Shown: positions 54,010-63,331 of the stretch, piece by piece | Layout of the letters: every line of letters begins with the position of its first letter | How positions within the stretch are numbered: position 1 is the first letter of the stretch | Source of the DNA: Carnimonas bestiolae | GTDB lineage: Bacteria > Pseudomonadota > Gammaproteobacteria > Pseudomonadales > Halomonadaceae | Length of the DNA stretch: 64,000 nucleotides | Strand: one strand, 5' to 3' | Assembly: GCF_051251125.1 (NCBI RefSeq) | Contig: NZ_JBPCZL010000011.1 | The notes under the pieces: generated by a model | Databases searched by the model: none | What the model was told of the DNA's origin: nothing | Seen by the model: only the letters and a program-made list of their open reading frames with translations | Made by a program: the position numbers and the translations under genes

Positions 54010-55527
54010 TTATGAAGAGCAGGATAACCGAACCGGCGCGCTATTGCGGGCGGGCATGGCATATTCGTCCATTCCGGCGCGCGCGTTATAAGGGTCAGCC
54101 AATAGCTCACGCAGGCGTTTTAGCTCGCTGGCGTCGTTGTGCTGCTCAATCGCTTCGATGGCGCGCTGAGCAAGATGCGTGCGCAGCACATAAAGGGGGT
54201 TGACCTGATTCATCGCCTGCTGCCGCTGTTGGGCCGAGCGCGGCTCGTGAGCCAGCCGCGCCCGATAGCGCTCAGCCCATGCCAGCGCGGCTGCGCTTTG
54301 CCCCAGTGCGAGCGGCAATTTTTCGTCGGACGGATCACTCAGCTGCGCGAGCGAGCGAAAGGCGCAGTGATAATCCAGCCGCTGGTGGTACAGTAGTGAA
54401 AGAAAATCGCCCAGTAATTGCGTGTCTTCGGGCAGCTCCTCGGTCAGTCCAAGGCGCGCGCGCATCCGCTCACCGAAGGCGTGATTGATGCGCTCGCCGT
54501 AGTTTTCCAGGGTTTGCTGCACAGCCGCCTGCGCTGCATCTTCGCTGCCCAGTTCCTGCGCAATCTGCTGCAGCAGCGCAAACGCCAGCCGCGACAGATT
54601 CCACATCCCTATCGATGGCTGCTCTGAGTAGGCATAGCGCCCTTCGGCATCGGTCAGATTGGGCGTGAAGGCAGGATCGAACTGCTCCTGGAAGGCAAAC
54701 GGGCCGAAGTCCAAGGCAATGCCTAAAATCGACATGTTATCGGTATTCATCACCCCATGCACAAACCCCATCGCCTGCCAGCCAGCAATCATCTCGGCAG
54801 TGCGCTCGGCACAGCGCTCGAACATTGCCAGCGTGGGCGACGGCGCTTCCAGCAGATCGGGCCAGTGCTGCGAGAGCACATGATCCACCAGCAGCGCCAC
54901 GTCGCTATCGTGTTCAGAAAGCGCTAGCCATTCGAAGTGCCCGAAACGCACGTGGCTGGGGGCCACTCTCAGCAGCGTTGCTCCCGGCTCCCAGCGTTCG
55001 CGCGGTACTTGCTGCTGATTGACCGCTACCGCAAGCGCCCGAGTTGAAGGCAGCCCTAGTCCGGCGAAGGCTTCACTGACCAGATACTCGCGTACGCTCG
55101 AGCGCAGCACCGCATTGCCATCGCCGTGCCGTGAGTACGGCGTGCGCCCGGCGCCTTTCAGGTGCAAGTCGAACGAGGCTCCGCTATCGGCGCGCCATTC
55201 GCCCAGCAGCAGGCCACGTCCATCGCCCAGCTCGGGGTTATAGATGCCAAACTGATGGCCAGTGTACTTTTGCGCCAACGGCTGCATGCCAGGCCATAGC
55301 GTCTCGCCGCTCAACAGCGCGCGCAGTTGAGCGTCGCTGATTTCTTGCTCTGGCATAGTTAGAAGGCGTCGGCACTCGGGGCTAACATCCAATAATTGGG
55401 TACCGGGCTGCGCGGTGGGTTCGAGCAGGCTGAAGAAGTGCTGCGGCAGCCGTGCGAAGCGGTTGTCGAAGCGATTGGTCGAGGCGGGCTCGGTGGGCGT
55501 TTGGGGGCTATCAGGCGTCGCGGCCAT
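54010..55527 (-). CDS. selO: Protein adenylyltransferase SelO (YdiU)
   Basis: The 505-residue pseudokinase-fold protein transfers AMP to hydroxyl side chains and protects against oxidative stress. Visible are QPLAQKYTGHQFGIYNPELG, DLHLKGAGRTPYSRHGDG (ATP-site lysine), GFVHGVMNTDNMSILG (catalytic Asp/Asn) and DFGPFAFQEQFDP. The C-terminus ends VRLSCSS, with cysteine where animal SelO has selenocysteine. ATG 55527 has ggagag upstream. It is a single-gene unit. Confidence 0.95.
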   Translation of the reverse strand: MAATPDSPQTPTEPASTNRFDNRFARLPQHFFSLLEPTAQPGTQLLDVSPECRRLLTMPEQEISDAQLRALLSGETLWPGMQPLAQKYTGHQFGIYNPELGDGRGLLLGEWRADSGASFDLHLKGAGRTPYSRHGDGNAVLRSSVREYLVSEAFAGLGLPSTRALAVAVNQQQVPRERWEPGATLLRVAPSHVRFGHFEWLALSEHDSDVALLVDHVLSQHWPDLLEAPSPTLAMFERCAERTAEMIAGWQAMGFVHGVMNTDNMSILGIALDFGPFAFQEQFDPAFTPNLTDAEGRYAYSEQPSIGMWNLSRLAFALLQQIAQELGSEDAAQAAVQQTLENYGERINHAFGERMRARLGLTEELPEDTQLLGDFLSLLYHQRLDYHCAFRSLAQLSDPSDEKLPLALGQSAAALAWAERYRARLAHEPRSAQQRQQAMNQVNPLYVLRTHLAQRAIEAIEQHNDASELKRLRELLADPYNARAGMDEYAMPARNSAPVRLSCSS

Positions 55528-55657
55528 GCCATTCTCTCCATAATCGAGCACAACTACCTTTTCAGCGCAGAAGTAAACGTTGATAATCGATAGTATTAAG
55601 CTTCGCTACTAACTTTAAGCTTAACAATAGCTTAGATATACCGTGCATCACGCGCAG

Positions 55658-55679
55658 CGGTCACCTTAAGACGTGACCG
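55658..55679. promoter_or_regulatory. Inverted repeat upstream of the two-component operon
   Basis: Cggtcac and gtgaccg, 7-bp perfect arms with an 8-nt spacer (cttaagac), about 170 bp ahead of the response-regulator start. A possible regulator-binding site in the 323-bp gap 55528-55850, which has no gene. Confidence 0.4.
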
Positions 55680-55704
55680 AGGGAGAGGCAAGCAAGGCAT
55701 TTGG

Positions 55705-55718
55705 CTCCTATATAGGAG
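55705..55718. promoter_or_regulatory. Perfect palindrome ctcctatataggag upstream of the two-component operon
   Basis: Fourteen-bp perfect palindrome about 130 bp ahead of the response-regulator start; the central tatata could also act as a -10 element. Role inferred from position only. Confidence 0.4.
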
Positions 55719-55850
55719 TAGCGTGAGCAGCGCTTTCCAGGCAAAGCGTCTCACCATTACCAGCCACCTTGCAGAGCGACCGCTGACAGCATCGCCACTG
55801 CCCTGCTCGCACGCTGTTTAATTGATTTCACCAATGAGGGCCCATACGCC

Positions 55851-56519
55851 ATGAGAATACTACTGGTAGAAGATGATCCGCTGCTGGGCGACGGCGTTGA
55901 AACAGCGCTGAAAAACAACGGCTACCAGGTCGATTGGGTACAAGATGGCGAAAGTGCTCTGCAAGCGCTCGACGGCAATGCGTTTTCGGCGGTGCTGCTT
56001 GATTTAACGCTGCCTGGCATCGATGGCATGACGGTGTTGGCACACATTCGTGAGAATGAGTCGATGCCGGTGGTCATTCTGACCGCCCGAGACGCGGTGA
56101 ACGATCGCGTGGCAGGGCTCGATGCTGGCGCTGATGACTACATTCTCAAGCCGTTTGAGCTCGATGAAATGCTGGCCCGCCTACGCATGGTGATTCGACG
56201 TTCGATCGGCCGGGCCTCACAAGTGCTCGCCATCAACAAACTGACCATCGACGAATCGCGTCACGAAGTGCGTTGGGACAACGAGCTGGTTAAATTGGGA
56301 CGCCGCGAATACGCCTTGCTGTTGGAGCTTGCCAACCACGCAGGCGAGGTACTCACCCGCCCGCACCTCGAAAATCTGCTGTATGGCTGCGACGAAGAAG
56401 TCGAATCCAACGCCCTCGAAGTGCATATCCACCACCTGCGTAAAAAGCTGTCGCCAGAGCTGATCGTAACCCTTCGCGGCATTGGTTACCGTCTCGAGGA
56501 TAAAGAGGACCTTGGCTAG
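55851..56519 (+). CDS. OmpR-family response regulator, QseB/PmrA-like
   Basis: The 222-residue regulator has a receiver domain with acidic pocket VEDD (residues 6-9), phosphoacceptor Asp51 in VLLDLTLPGIDG, and a lysine in YILKPFEL. The C-terminal winged helix contains LLYGCDEEVESNALEVHIHH and LRGIGYRLE. The EVESNALEVHIHHLRKKL stretch is typical of the QseB/PmrA/TctD group. Its stop overlaps the kinase start by one base. Confidence 0.93.
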   Translation: MRILLVEDDPLLGDGVETALKNNGYQVDWVQDGESALQALDGNAFSAVLLDLTLPGIDGMTVLAHIRENESMPVVILTARDAVNDRVAGLDAGADDYILKPFELDEMLARLRMVIRRSIGRASQVLAINKLTIDESRHEVRWDNELVKLGRREYALLLELANHAGEVLTRPHLENLLYGCDEEVESNALEVHIHHLRKKLSPELIVTLRGIGYRLEDKEDLG

Positions 56520-57994
56520 TGCCTAGGCGCCAGTCGAACAGCACCACCACGGTGCCAACGATACGCTCGATCCGACGCTATCTGACGCGCACCGTGCTGC
56601 TGATTCTGCTGGCGACCTCGGCGGTATCGCTACTGGTTGCCTATGTGCTGTTTCGCGCGGAGGTGAAGCAGGTTCACGATGACGAACTGCGCATGGTAAG
56701 CGCCGTGGTTACTGGTGTGGTGGATTCAGGCACGTCGCGTCAGCAGCTTGGCAAGGTGGCGCACCAGCTCATGCCGCTCAATAGCAGCAGTGCGTCACTG
56801 GCGCAGTATATCGAAGAGGAACTGCTGCCACGCCATAAGCACAACATGCCGCTCTCGCCCGCCGCACGCTATCGTGAATCCGCGCTCGCGGTGGGCTTCT
56901 GGAGCAACGACGGCAAGATCGGCATTTTCAGTCCGGTATGGGAAGGCAGCCCAGCCTTCGAGAAGCCGCGCCGCGAGGGCTTCACTGACCTTACCCACAA
57001 TAACAAGAGCTGGCGCGTCTACAGCCATTATGACCACGACAGTCAACTGTGGATTGCGGTGGGTATCAGAGGCAGCGTTCAAGAAGCGCTGTCGCGCAAT
57101 ACGGTGCTGATTAACTGGCTGCTTGACGCCATTGCGGTGATTATCGCGGGGCTTTTCGTATTCGGCATTATCCAACGCGCCATGCAGCCCATCGATGAGC
57201 TATCGACGCAGCTGTCACGCCGTGATGATCAGGACCTGACGCCGGTTAACGGTGAGATCCCGGAAGAGCTGCATGAGTTGAAGAGCTCGATCAACGACTT
57301 CATGGCGCGTCTCGACAATGCACTGCAGCGCGAGCGCCGTTTTACCGGTGACGCAGCGCACGAGCTGCGCACGCCGCTCGCGGCGCTCAAGATTCATCTC
57401 GACAATATTCGCTCGGGAGATCGTGAAAGCGCGAGCCATTCGTTGGAGAAGGTCAATCAGGGGATCGATCGCTTGCAGCGCGTGATCGCCCAGTTGCTGA
57501 CGCTGGCACGTGTTGATAGCCAGCCCGTGCAACAGCTGACGCGCATCAACCTCTACACGGTGGCGGCACAAATGGCGGGTGAAATGCTGCCACTGGCCGA
57601 GCGTCATCAGCACGAATTGAGCGTTACCGGGCTTGATCGGCTCGATATCTACGCTGATCCTACCGAAGTGGGCGTACTGTTGAGAAACCTGATCGACAAT
57701 GCGCTTCGCTACACCTGCTCCGGCAGCACGGTGGAAGTGCATCTTGCCTACGACGACCAGCAGCGTCCTACGGTGGCGGTATTGGACAACGGTGAAGGGA
57801 TCGATCCACAGCTGATCGACAAGGTGACGGAGCGCTTCCGGCGCGGCGCCTCGCCACGCGACTCGGGCAGCGGCCTGGGCCTGTCAATTGTTGAAGCACT
57901 TCTGAAACGCCAGCACGCTGAACTCAGCCTCAAAAATCGTCCCGAGGGCGGCCTCGAAGCACGCGTTACCTGGCTAACCACTAAACCGCAATAG
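56519..57994 (+). CDS. Sensor histidine kinase, QseC/PmrB-like
   Basis: This 491-residue inner-membrane kinase has transmembrane segment 1 near residues 24-45, a periplasmic sensor of about 145 residues, and transmembrane segment 2 near 200-222. The phosphoacceptor is His281 in RRFTGDAAHELRTPLAALKI. The ATPase domain has N-box NLIDNALRYT, VLDNGEGIDP and GSGLGLSIVEALL. It starts at GTG, one base into the regulator's stop. Stimulus unknown; the sensor looks like the QseC type. Confidence 0.92.
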   Translation: MPRRQSNSTTTVPTIRSIRRYLTRTVLLILLATSAVSLLVAYVLFRAEVKQVHDDELRMVSAVVTGVVDSGTSRQQLGKVAHQLMPLNSSSASLAQYIEEELLPRHKHNMPLSPAARYRESALAVGFWSNDGKIGIFSPVWEGSPAFEKPRREGFTDLTHNNKSWRVYSHYDHDSQLWIAVGIRGSVQEALSRNTVLINWLLDAIAVIIAGLFVFGIIQRAMQPIDELSTQLSRRDDQDLTPVNGEIPEELHELKSSINDFMARLDNALQRERRFTGDAAHELRTPLAALKIHLDNIRSGDRESASHSLEKVNQGIDRLQRVIAQLLTLARVDSQPVQQLTRINLYTVAAQMAGEMLPLAERHQHELSVTGLDRLDIYADPTEVGVLLRNLIDNALRYTCSGSTVEVHLAYDDQQRPTVAVLDNGEGIDPQLIDKVTERFRRGASPRDSGSGLGLSIVEALLKRQHAELSLKNRPEGGLEARVTWLTTKPQ

Positions 57995-58044
57995 CGGCAG
58001 CGCACTTACCCACGTGAGCGGTCAGGTTTTAAGCGGCTCTACAC

Positions 58045-58107
58045 GGTTGGCGGTTGGCGGTTGGCGGTTGGCGGTTGGCGGTTGGCGGTTGGCGGTTGGC
58101 GGTTGGC
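58045..58107. repeat. Nine-copy tandem repeat of ggttggc
   Basis: Nine perfect head-to-tail copies of the 7-mer ggttggc (63 bp), 50 bp after the kinase stop and before the htpG terminator. Perfect identity suggests active slippage. A 7-bp unit would shift frame at every gain or loss, but no gene crosses it convincingly. Confidence 0.97.
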
Positions 58108-58134
58108 AAAAGACTATTGCGTCACTCTTCTTTC

Positions 58135-58176
58135 AAATAAAACAACGCCCCCGCCGGATTACCCGCGGGGGCGTTG
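58135..58176 (-). terminator. Terminator after htpG
   Basis: Twelve-bp stem caacgcccccgc/gcgggggcgttg, followed on the minus strand by ttgttttattt, about 30 bp after the htpG stop. Confidence 0.92.
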
Positions 58177-58204
58177 CTACAACAGCCGAACGAGTGCGGA
58201 ACGC

Positions 58205-60118
58205 TTAGCGCATCAGCAAGGCGTTCAGCTTTTTGACGTACGCAGCCGGATCATCCAGATGCCCGCCTTCAGCGATAATTGCTTGATCGAGCAGTACGCT
58301 AGCGAAGCCCTCGAACTCGTCGTCTTGCAGCGAGTCGAGGCGATTGATCAGCGGATGCTCGGGGTTGATCTCGAGAATCGGCTTGCTTTCAGGCACTGCC
58401 TGCCCTGCCGCTTCCATCAGCTTGCGCAGCTGTTGGCCCATGTCATTGGCGTCGAGCACCACGCAGGCGGGAGAATCCGTCAGGCGATGGGTAACGCGCA
58501 CATCACTGACCCGCTCGCCCAAACCTTCCTTAAGACGACCGACCAGCCCTTCTCTAGCCTTGGCGCTCTCTTCCTGCGCTTTTTTCTCTTCTTCGTCTTC
58601 CACCGCGCCAAGATCAAGATCGCCCTTGGCGACATCGACCAGCGATTTACCGTCGAACTCGTTGAGGTGCGTTGTCAGCCACTCGTCGATGCGGTCGCTC
58701 AGCAGTAGCACCTCGATGCCTTTCTTGCGGAAGATTTCGAGATGCGGGCTGTTGCGCGCCGCGTTAAAGCTTTCGGACACCAGGTAGTAAATCTTGTCCT
58801 GGCCTTCCTTCATGCGCTCAACGTAGTCAGACAGCGCGACGTTTTGCACGGCGCTATCGGTGTGCGTTGAAGAGAAGCGCAGCAGCGCCGCAATTTTCTC
58901 GCGGTTGCTGGCATCTTCCGCCGGACCTTCTTTGAGTACCGAGCCGAACTCGTTCCAGAACGTCTGATACTTGTCGCTGTCCTTCGCCAGCTTCTTGAGC
59001 ATATCGAGCACGCGCTTGGTCAGCGCACTTTTGAGCTTGTCGACCTGGGGATCCTTCTGCAGCAGCTCACGCGATACGTTGAGCGACAGCGCATTAGTGT
59101 CGACAACCCCTTTGATAAAGCGCAGGTAGAGCGGCAAGAACTGCTCGGCGTCGTCCATGATAAACACACGCTGCACATACAGCTTGAGGCCACGCACGCC
59201 TTCGCGCTGGTACAGATCGAACGGTGCACGACCGGGCACGTACAGCAGGCTGGTGTATTCCAGCTTGCCTTCCACCTTGTTGTGGCTCCAGATCAGCGGA
59301 TCGGAGAAGTCGCTAGCGATGTGCTTGTAAAACTCGTTGTACTCGTCGTCAGAAACCTCGCTCTTGGAGCGGGTCCACAGCGCTTGCGCCTGGTTAACGG
59401 TTTCCCACGTTTCGGTGGTGGTCTTCTCGCCCTGCTCGTCTTCGGCTTCTTCGACCTTCTTCATCTGTACCGGCAGATCGATATGATCCGAGTAGGTGCG
59501 AATCAGCGAACGCAGGCGATGCTCGTTGGCAAATTCCTCGGCATCCTGGCGCAGCGACAGGGTGATCTCGGTGCCGTGACGCTCAAGCTCGATGGGCTCG
59601 ATAGTGAAATCGCCCTCGCCCTGCGACACCCACTCGATGCCCTCAGAAGTTGGTGTGCCGGCTAAACGCGTACGCACACGCACGTTATCGGCCACAATAA
59701 AGGCAGAATAGAAGCCAACCCCAAATTGGCCAATCAGATTGGCGTCCTTCTGCTGCTCGCCCGATAGCTGCTGCAGGAATTCCGCCGTGCCCGACTTGGC
59801 AATGGTGCCGAGGTTATTGATAACGTCGTCACGGCTCATGCCGATGCCGTTGTCGCGAACAATCACCGTATTCGCCGTATCGTCGAACTCGATCTGTACC
59901 TTCAGCTCGCTATCGCCTTCGTACAAACCGTCGTCTTCCAGCGCCCGATAGCGCAGCTTGTCGCAGGCGTCAGCAGCGTTTGAAATCAGCTCGCGCAGAA
60001 AGATTTCACGGTTCGAATACAGCGAATGGATCATCAAATGCAGAAGCTGTTTGACTTCCGTCTTGAATCCAAGCGTTTCCTTGTGCGCCGAAGTGGCTTG
60101 GGACTCTTGTTGCGTCAT
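58205..60118 (-). CDS. htpG: Chaperone HtpG (Hsp90 family)
   Basis: The 637-residue ATP-dependent chaperone shows the N-terminal GHKL ATP site: YSNREIFLRELISNAADACD, VIVRDNGIGMSRDDVINNLG and GQFGVGFYSAFIVAD. The middle domain has VEGKLEYTSLLYVPGRAPFD and NVSRELLQKDP; the C-terminal dimerisation domain completes it. Length matches E. coli HtpG closely. No heat-shock promoter was confirmed by eye. Confidence 0.98.
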   Translation of the reverse strand: MTQQESQATSAHKETLGFKTEVKQLLHLMIHSLYSNREIFLRELISNAADACDKLRYRALEDDGLYEGDSELKVQIEFDDTANTVIVRDNGIGMSRDDVINNLGTIAKSGTAEFLQQLSGEQQKDANLIGQFGVGFYSAFIVADNVRVRTRLAGTPTSEGIEWVSQGEGDFTIEPIELERHGTEITLSLRQDAEEFANEHRLRSLIRTYSDHIDLPVQMKKVEEAEDEQGEKTTTETWETVNQAQALWTRSKSEVSDDEYNEFYKHIASDFSDPLIWSHNKVEGKLEYTSLLYVPGRAPFDLYQREGVRGLKLYVQRVFIMDDAEQFLPLYLRFIKGVVDTNALSLNVSRELLQKDPQVDKLKSALTKRVLDMLKKLAKDSDKYQTFWNEFGSVLKEGPAEDASNREKIAALLRFSSTHTDSAVQNVALSDYVERMKEGQDKIYYLVSESFNAARNSPHLEIFRKKGIEVLLLSDRIDEWLTTHLNEFDGKSLVDVAKGDLDLGAVEDEEEKKAQEESAKAREGLVGRLKEGLGERVSDVRVTHRLTDSPACVVLDANDMGQQLRKLMEAAGQAVPESKPILEINPEHPLINRLDSLQDDEFEGFASVLLDQAIIAEGGHLDDPAAYVKKLNALLMR

Positions 60119-60188
60119 TGCTTTCTTTCCTGAATAACAGTGAAGGTCTAGGAATCACCCTGGCGGGTGAGAAATCGTCGCGCGCTTA

Positions 60189-60503
60189 TTAGCTGTGAGC
60201 GCGCTTCCAGGCCCGGTACCCATCGAGCTCTTCGTCGAGTTTCGCGAGTACCCAGCCGGTAATGAACAGATCGTCGAGCTGTCCCCAGAACGGAATGAAA
60301 TCGGGCACGATATCAAACGGGAAGAAGATATAGACAACCGCTACTATTAGCAGTAGCGCCGCTTTCTTGGGAAAAGGGCGGTAGTCACCACGAATATAGT
60401 CGTGCATCATCGGGACAAGCGTTCGCAGCGATTTAGCAATTCGCAAGAGAACATTGCCACGTCCAGTAACAAGACCAAACAGATTGAATTTTTTACGTTT
60501 CAT
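60189..60503 (-). CDS. YkvA-family (DUF1232) small membrane protein
   Basis: This 104-residue protein contains the DUF1232 core RPFPKKAALLLIVAVVYIFF followed by PFDIVPDFIPFWGQLDDL, the family's membrane hairpin signature. Function unknown. It lies 70 bp upstream of htpG on the same strand and may share transcription; it diverges from slt. Confidence 0.9.
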   Translation of the reverse strand: MKRKKFNLFGLVTGRGNVLLRIAKSLRTLVPMMHDYIRGDYRPFPKKAALLLIVAVVYIFFPFDIVPDFIPFWGQLDDLFITGWVLAKLDEELDGYRAWKRAHS

Positions 60504-60645
60504 CGACTGTCTCCGTCGCGGGCGCTCACCGGCCCAGAACCTTGCATCGAGAACTACACGTCCATATCACACATGAAGCCTTTAAAGTGTGGACGGTCGC
60601 TAAAAAATTCAAGTCGAGATGGTCGGCTCGCTAAAAGGAGTACCT

Positions 60646-62646
60646 GTGACAGTATCCGCATCAGTTGTCAGCCCATCCGCCTTCGTTAACACCGCGCGCA
60701 GGCCTCGCCGCACCTTGCTGGCTGCCGCCATTTCAGTCGCGCTGCTTGCCCCGCTCGGCAGTCCACAGCTGGCTCACGCAGATACCGGCGATGCTGCCAT
60801 CGAGCAAGCGCTCAATAGCGCTCGTCAGGGCAATTGGGTGAATGCCAATTCGGCGGTGTCGAATCACGTACTTGGCAGTTATATCCAGTATCACCAACTG
60901 CGCAATCAGCTTCCTGACACCCCGGCCGCTTCGATCAAACGGTTTATCAACGCCAACAGCGATTCACCGCTGTCTGAATGGCTACGCAATTTCGCCCAGC
61001 GTGCCTACGGCAAGGCGGGTAACGACGACGCCTTATTGGCGATCAGCGATGGCGTACCCAATGCCACCGAAAACCAGTGTTACTACTATCGTGCCCTGTT
61101 GCCCCGTGACCCGCAGCGCGCCGCCGCCGGCGGGCGCGAGCTGTGGCAAGTCGGAAAATCCCAGCCCAACGCCTGCGACCCACTGTTCGAGGCACTGCGC
61201 AGCCGCGGCGAGATTACCCCCAGCAATGATTGGGCGCGCCTGACGCTGGCCTGGCAAAGTGGCAACGGCGCCCTGGTTAGCTATGTACGCAAGCTGATTG
61301 ACGAGCCGAGCTGGCAGAGCGCGCTGGCCACCTTTGACCGGGTGTACGCCGATCCTGCGGCGGTCACCACTGTGCCTGCACGCTTGGGGCCCGACCCTCA
61401 TGCCGCTGGCCGCTTGATTACCGCCGCCTTCCACTCGCTCAGTCGCAGCAATCCGCGCGTAGCGCTGAGCGCGTGGCGCCAGTTATCGAACAGCCAAGCG
61501 CTCGATAACGAGCAGCGCCTCACCATCCAGCACGACATCGCCTTCAACTCGATGCTTAAAGAGGTGAGCGACAACCGTAGCTGGGTAGATCAAACGCTGC
61601 CGCAGTTGAACGACGACGCGCTCTACGAGCTGCGCATTCGCACCGCGCTGGCCGAACGGGATTGGCGCGGGGTTTACCGGATGGTGCCGCAGATGCCGGC
61701 TGAAGTGCGCCGTAATCCGCGTTGGCAGTATTGGTTGGGGCGTGCTGCAGAGCAGATCGGTGAGCGTGCCACTGCCACCAACGCTTACCGCGCTGCGGCC
61801 AAGGAACGTGATTTCTGGGGCTTTGCTGCCGCGGATCACATTCATGCGTCGTATTCGATGAATGACAACTCTCATCCGGTGTCGCCCGCCCGTATTAATC
61901 AGATCGCAGCACTGCCAGCGGTGCAGCGCGTCGCGGCGCTTTACCGTATCGATGAGCCGGGGCTTGCCTACAGCGAGTGGGTCTACACGCTGCAGCGTGC
62001 TGATCACGCCAAACGTGAAGCGATGGCCGCTTATGCCATCAAGCAGCACTGGTATGGTCTGGCCGTGCAGGGGTCGATTACCGCCAAGGCACTGGATTCG
62101 CTGGCATGGCGTTTCCCCGCGGCCTACCTGAGTCAGTTCCAGCGCTGGGGCAAAGCCAATGGCACCGACCCCTACCTGCTGATGGGCATCGCGCGGCGCG
62201 AAAGCGCCTTCAATCCAGGCGCGCAGTCACCCGCCGGTGCGCGCGGTCTGATGCAGCTGATGCCGGGCACTGCTCGCCACGTCAGTCGCGTCGATGGAAT
62301 CCCCTATGCGGGCGTTACTAGCCTTGAGGATCCAAGCACCAATATTCGTTTTGGCGCCAGCTACATCACCTCTATGCTTGAGCGCTATGGCGGCAATCGA
62401 ATCGCCGCCTCCGCTGCCTATAATGCAGGCCCGGGACGCGTGGATCGCTGGCTGGCCGACAGCAATCAGCCGTTTGATCTGTTTGTCGAAAGCATTCCGT
62501 TCCGCGAAACACGCAACTACGTGATTGCGGTGCTGAACTACCGGGCGGTGTTCGAAAGCATCGCCAAAGGCTCCAGCGACGGCGTTAGCATGCTGTCACC
62601 TGCCGAGCGCAACGGCACTTACGGGCCCGGTATGCTTACTCGCTAA
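60646..62646 (+). CDS. slt: Soluble lytic murein transglycosylase
   Basis: The 666-residue periplasmic enzyme starts at GTG 60646, fixed by aaaaggag 5 bp upstream; an earlier in-frame ATG ignores that site. It has a basic N-terminus and hydrophobic signal segment (about 22-45, cut near AHA). A long alpha-helical doughnut domain follows, and a C-terminal lysozyme-like domain with catalytic Glu519 in IARRESAFNPGAQSPAGARG, then LMQLMPGTA and AYNAGPGRVDRWL. It cleaves glycan strands to 1,6-anhydromuropeptides. A terminator follows. Confidence 0.95.
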   Translation: MTVSASVVSPSAFVNTARRPRRTLLAAAISVALLAPLGSPQLAHADTGDAAIEQALNSARQGNWVNANSAVSNHVLGSYIQYHQLRNQLPDTPAASIKRFINANSDSPLSEWLRNFAQRAYGKAGNDDALLAISDGVPNATENQCYYYRALLPRDPQRAAAGGRELWQVGKSQPNACDPLFEALRSRGEITPSNDWARLTLAWQSGNGALVSYVRKLIDEPSWQSALATFDRVYADPAAVTTVPARLGPDPHAAGRLITAAFHSLSRSNPRVALSAWRQLSNSQALDNEQRLTIQHDIAFNSMLKEVSDNRSWVDQTLPQLNDDALYELRIRTALAERDWRGVYRMVPQMPAEVRRNPRWQYWLGRAAEQIGERATATNAYRAAAKERDFWGFAAADHIHASYSMNDNSHPVSPARINQIAALPAVQRVAALYRIDEPGLAYSEWVYTLQRADHAKREAMAAYAIKQHWYGLAVQGSITAKALDSLAWRFPAAYLSQFQRWGKANGTDPYLLMGIARRESAFNPGAQSPAGARGLMQLMPGTARHVSRVDGIPYAGVTSLEDPSTNIRFGASYITSMLERYGGNRIAASAAYNAGPGRVDRWLADSNQPFDLFVESIPFRETRNYVIAVLNYRAVFESIAKGSSDGVSMLSPAERNGTYGPGMLTR

Positions 62647-62710
62647 GCCATCTTGCGCAGCCGCTGCCTTGAGTCGCGGCTGCGCCCTTACCTTCTTGCT
62701 GGCGTATAAA

Positions 62711-62751
62711 AAGAAGCCCGCCGATGCGTTTACAGCATCGGCGGGCTTCTT
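62711..62751. terminator. Bidirectional terminator between slt and the TM2 gene
   Basis: Seventeen-bp stem opening aagaagcccgccgatgc with loop gtttaca; T-rich tail on the plus strand (ttctttt) and tttta on the minus strand. Confidence 0.92.
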
Positions 62752-62801
62752 CTTTTCGCTCAATGTGGCGCTAATGCTGCCTTGTGCAGCATCGGGCGGT
62801 G

Positions 62802-63230
62802 CTAGCTTGCAGACTTGCCATAGCGATTGCGCACGTTCTGCATCGAAATCTGGTCGTTGAGCGTCCAGTAATCGAACAGCACGCCAAGCAAAAATACGCC
62901 GCCCGTTAGCAGGTAAATAATGCCGCTGATCCATTTCCCCATATACATACGGTGCAGGCCGAATACTCCAGTGAAGGTAAGCAACAGCCAAGCAGCGGAG
63001 TAATTGGTACGACCGGGTCTAAAGCGAATATCGGCGCGCTTGTTCATGCGTGGGATCAGGAAGATATCGATAATCCACCCCACCAGAAACAACCCGAAGG
63101 TAAAAAACCACAGCGTGCCGGTAACCGGCTTTCCATAGTAGAAACGGTGGGATCCAGTAAACCCGAAAATCCACAGCAGATAGCCCATCAAAACGCTGTG
63201 GGTGGGGTTAAGCGCTGCGCGTTGCACCAT
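62802..63230 (-). CDS. TM2-domain membrane protein
   Basis: The 142-residue protein has about four hydrophobic segments and two TM2-like halves: LLWIFGFTGSHRFYYGKPVT and LLLTFTGVFGLHRMYMGKWI, each the glycine/aromatic turn typical of TM2 domains. Function unknown. ATG 63230 is preferred because agga sits at the right distance; an ATG two codons earlier touches that site. Confidence 0.88.
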   Translation of the reverse strand: MVQRAALNPTHSVLMGYLLWIFGFTGSHRFYYGKPVTGTLWFFTFGLFLVGWIIDIFLIPRMNKRADIRFRPGRTNYSAAWLLLTFTGVFGLHRMYMGKWISGIIYLLTGGVFLLGVLFDYWTLNDQISMQNVRNRYGKSAS

Positions 63231-63331
63231 TGTCATTCCTGTTATCTGTTTGAAAAATTGGCTGGCTTACTTGGTCAGCAGAGCACCTGAACCATGGACC
63301 ATTAACACGATGCCCAGGTTCCCTCGATGGG

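Noticed and set aside
58045..58107. CRISPR array
   Set aside because: The unit is 7 bp, head to tail, with no spacers and no cas genes.
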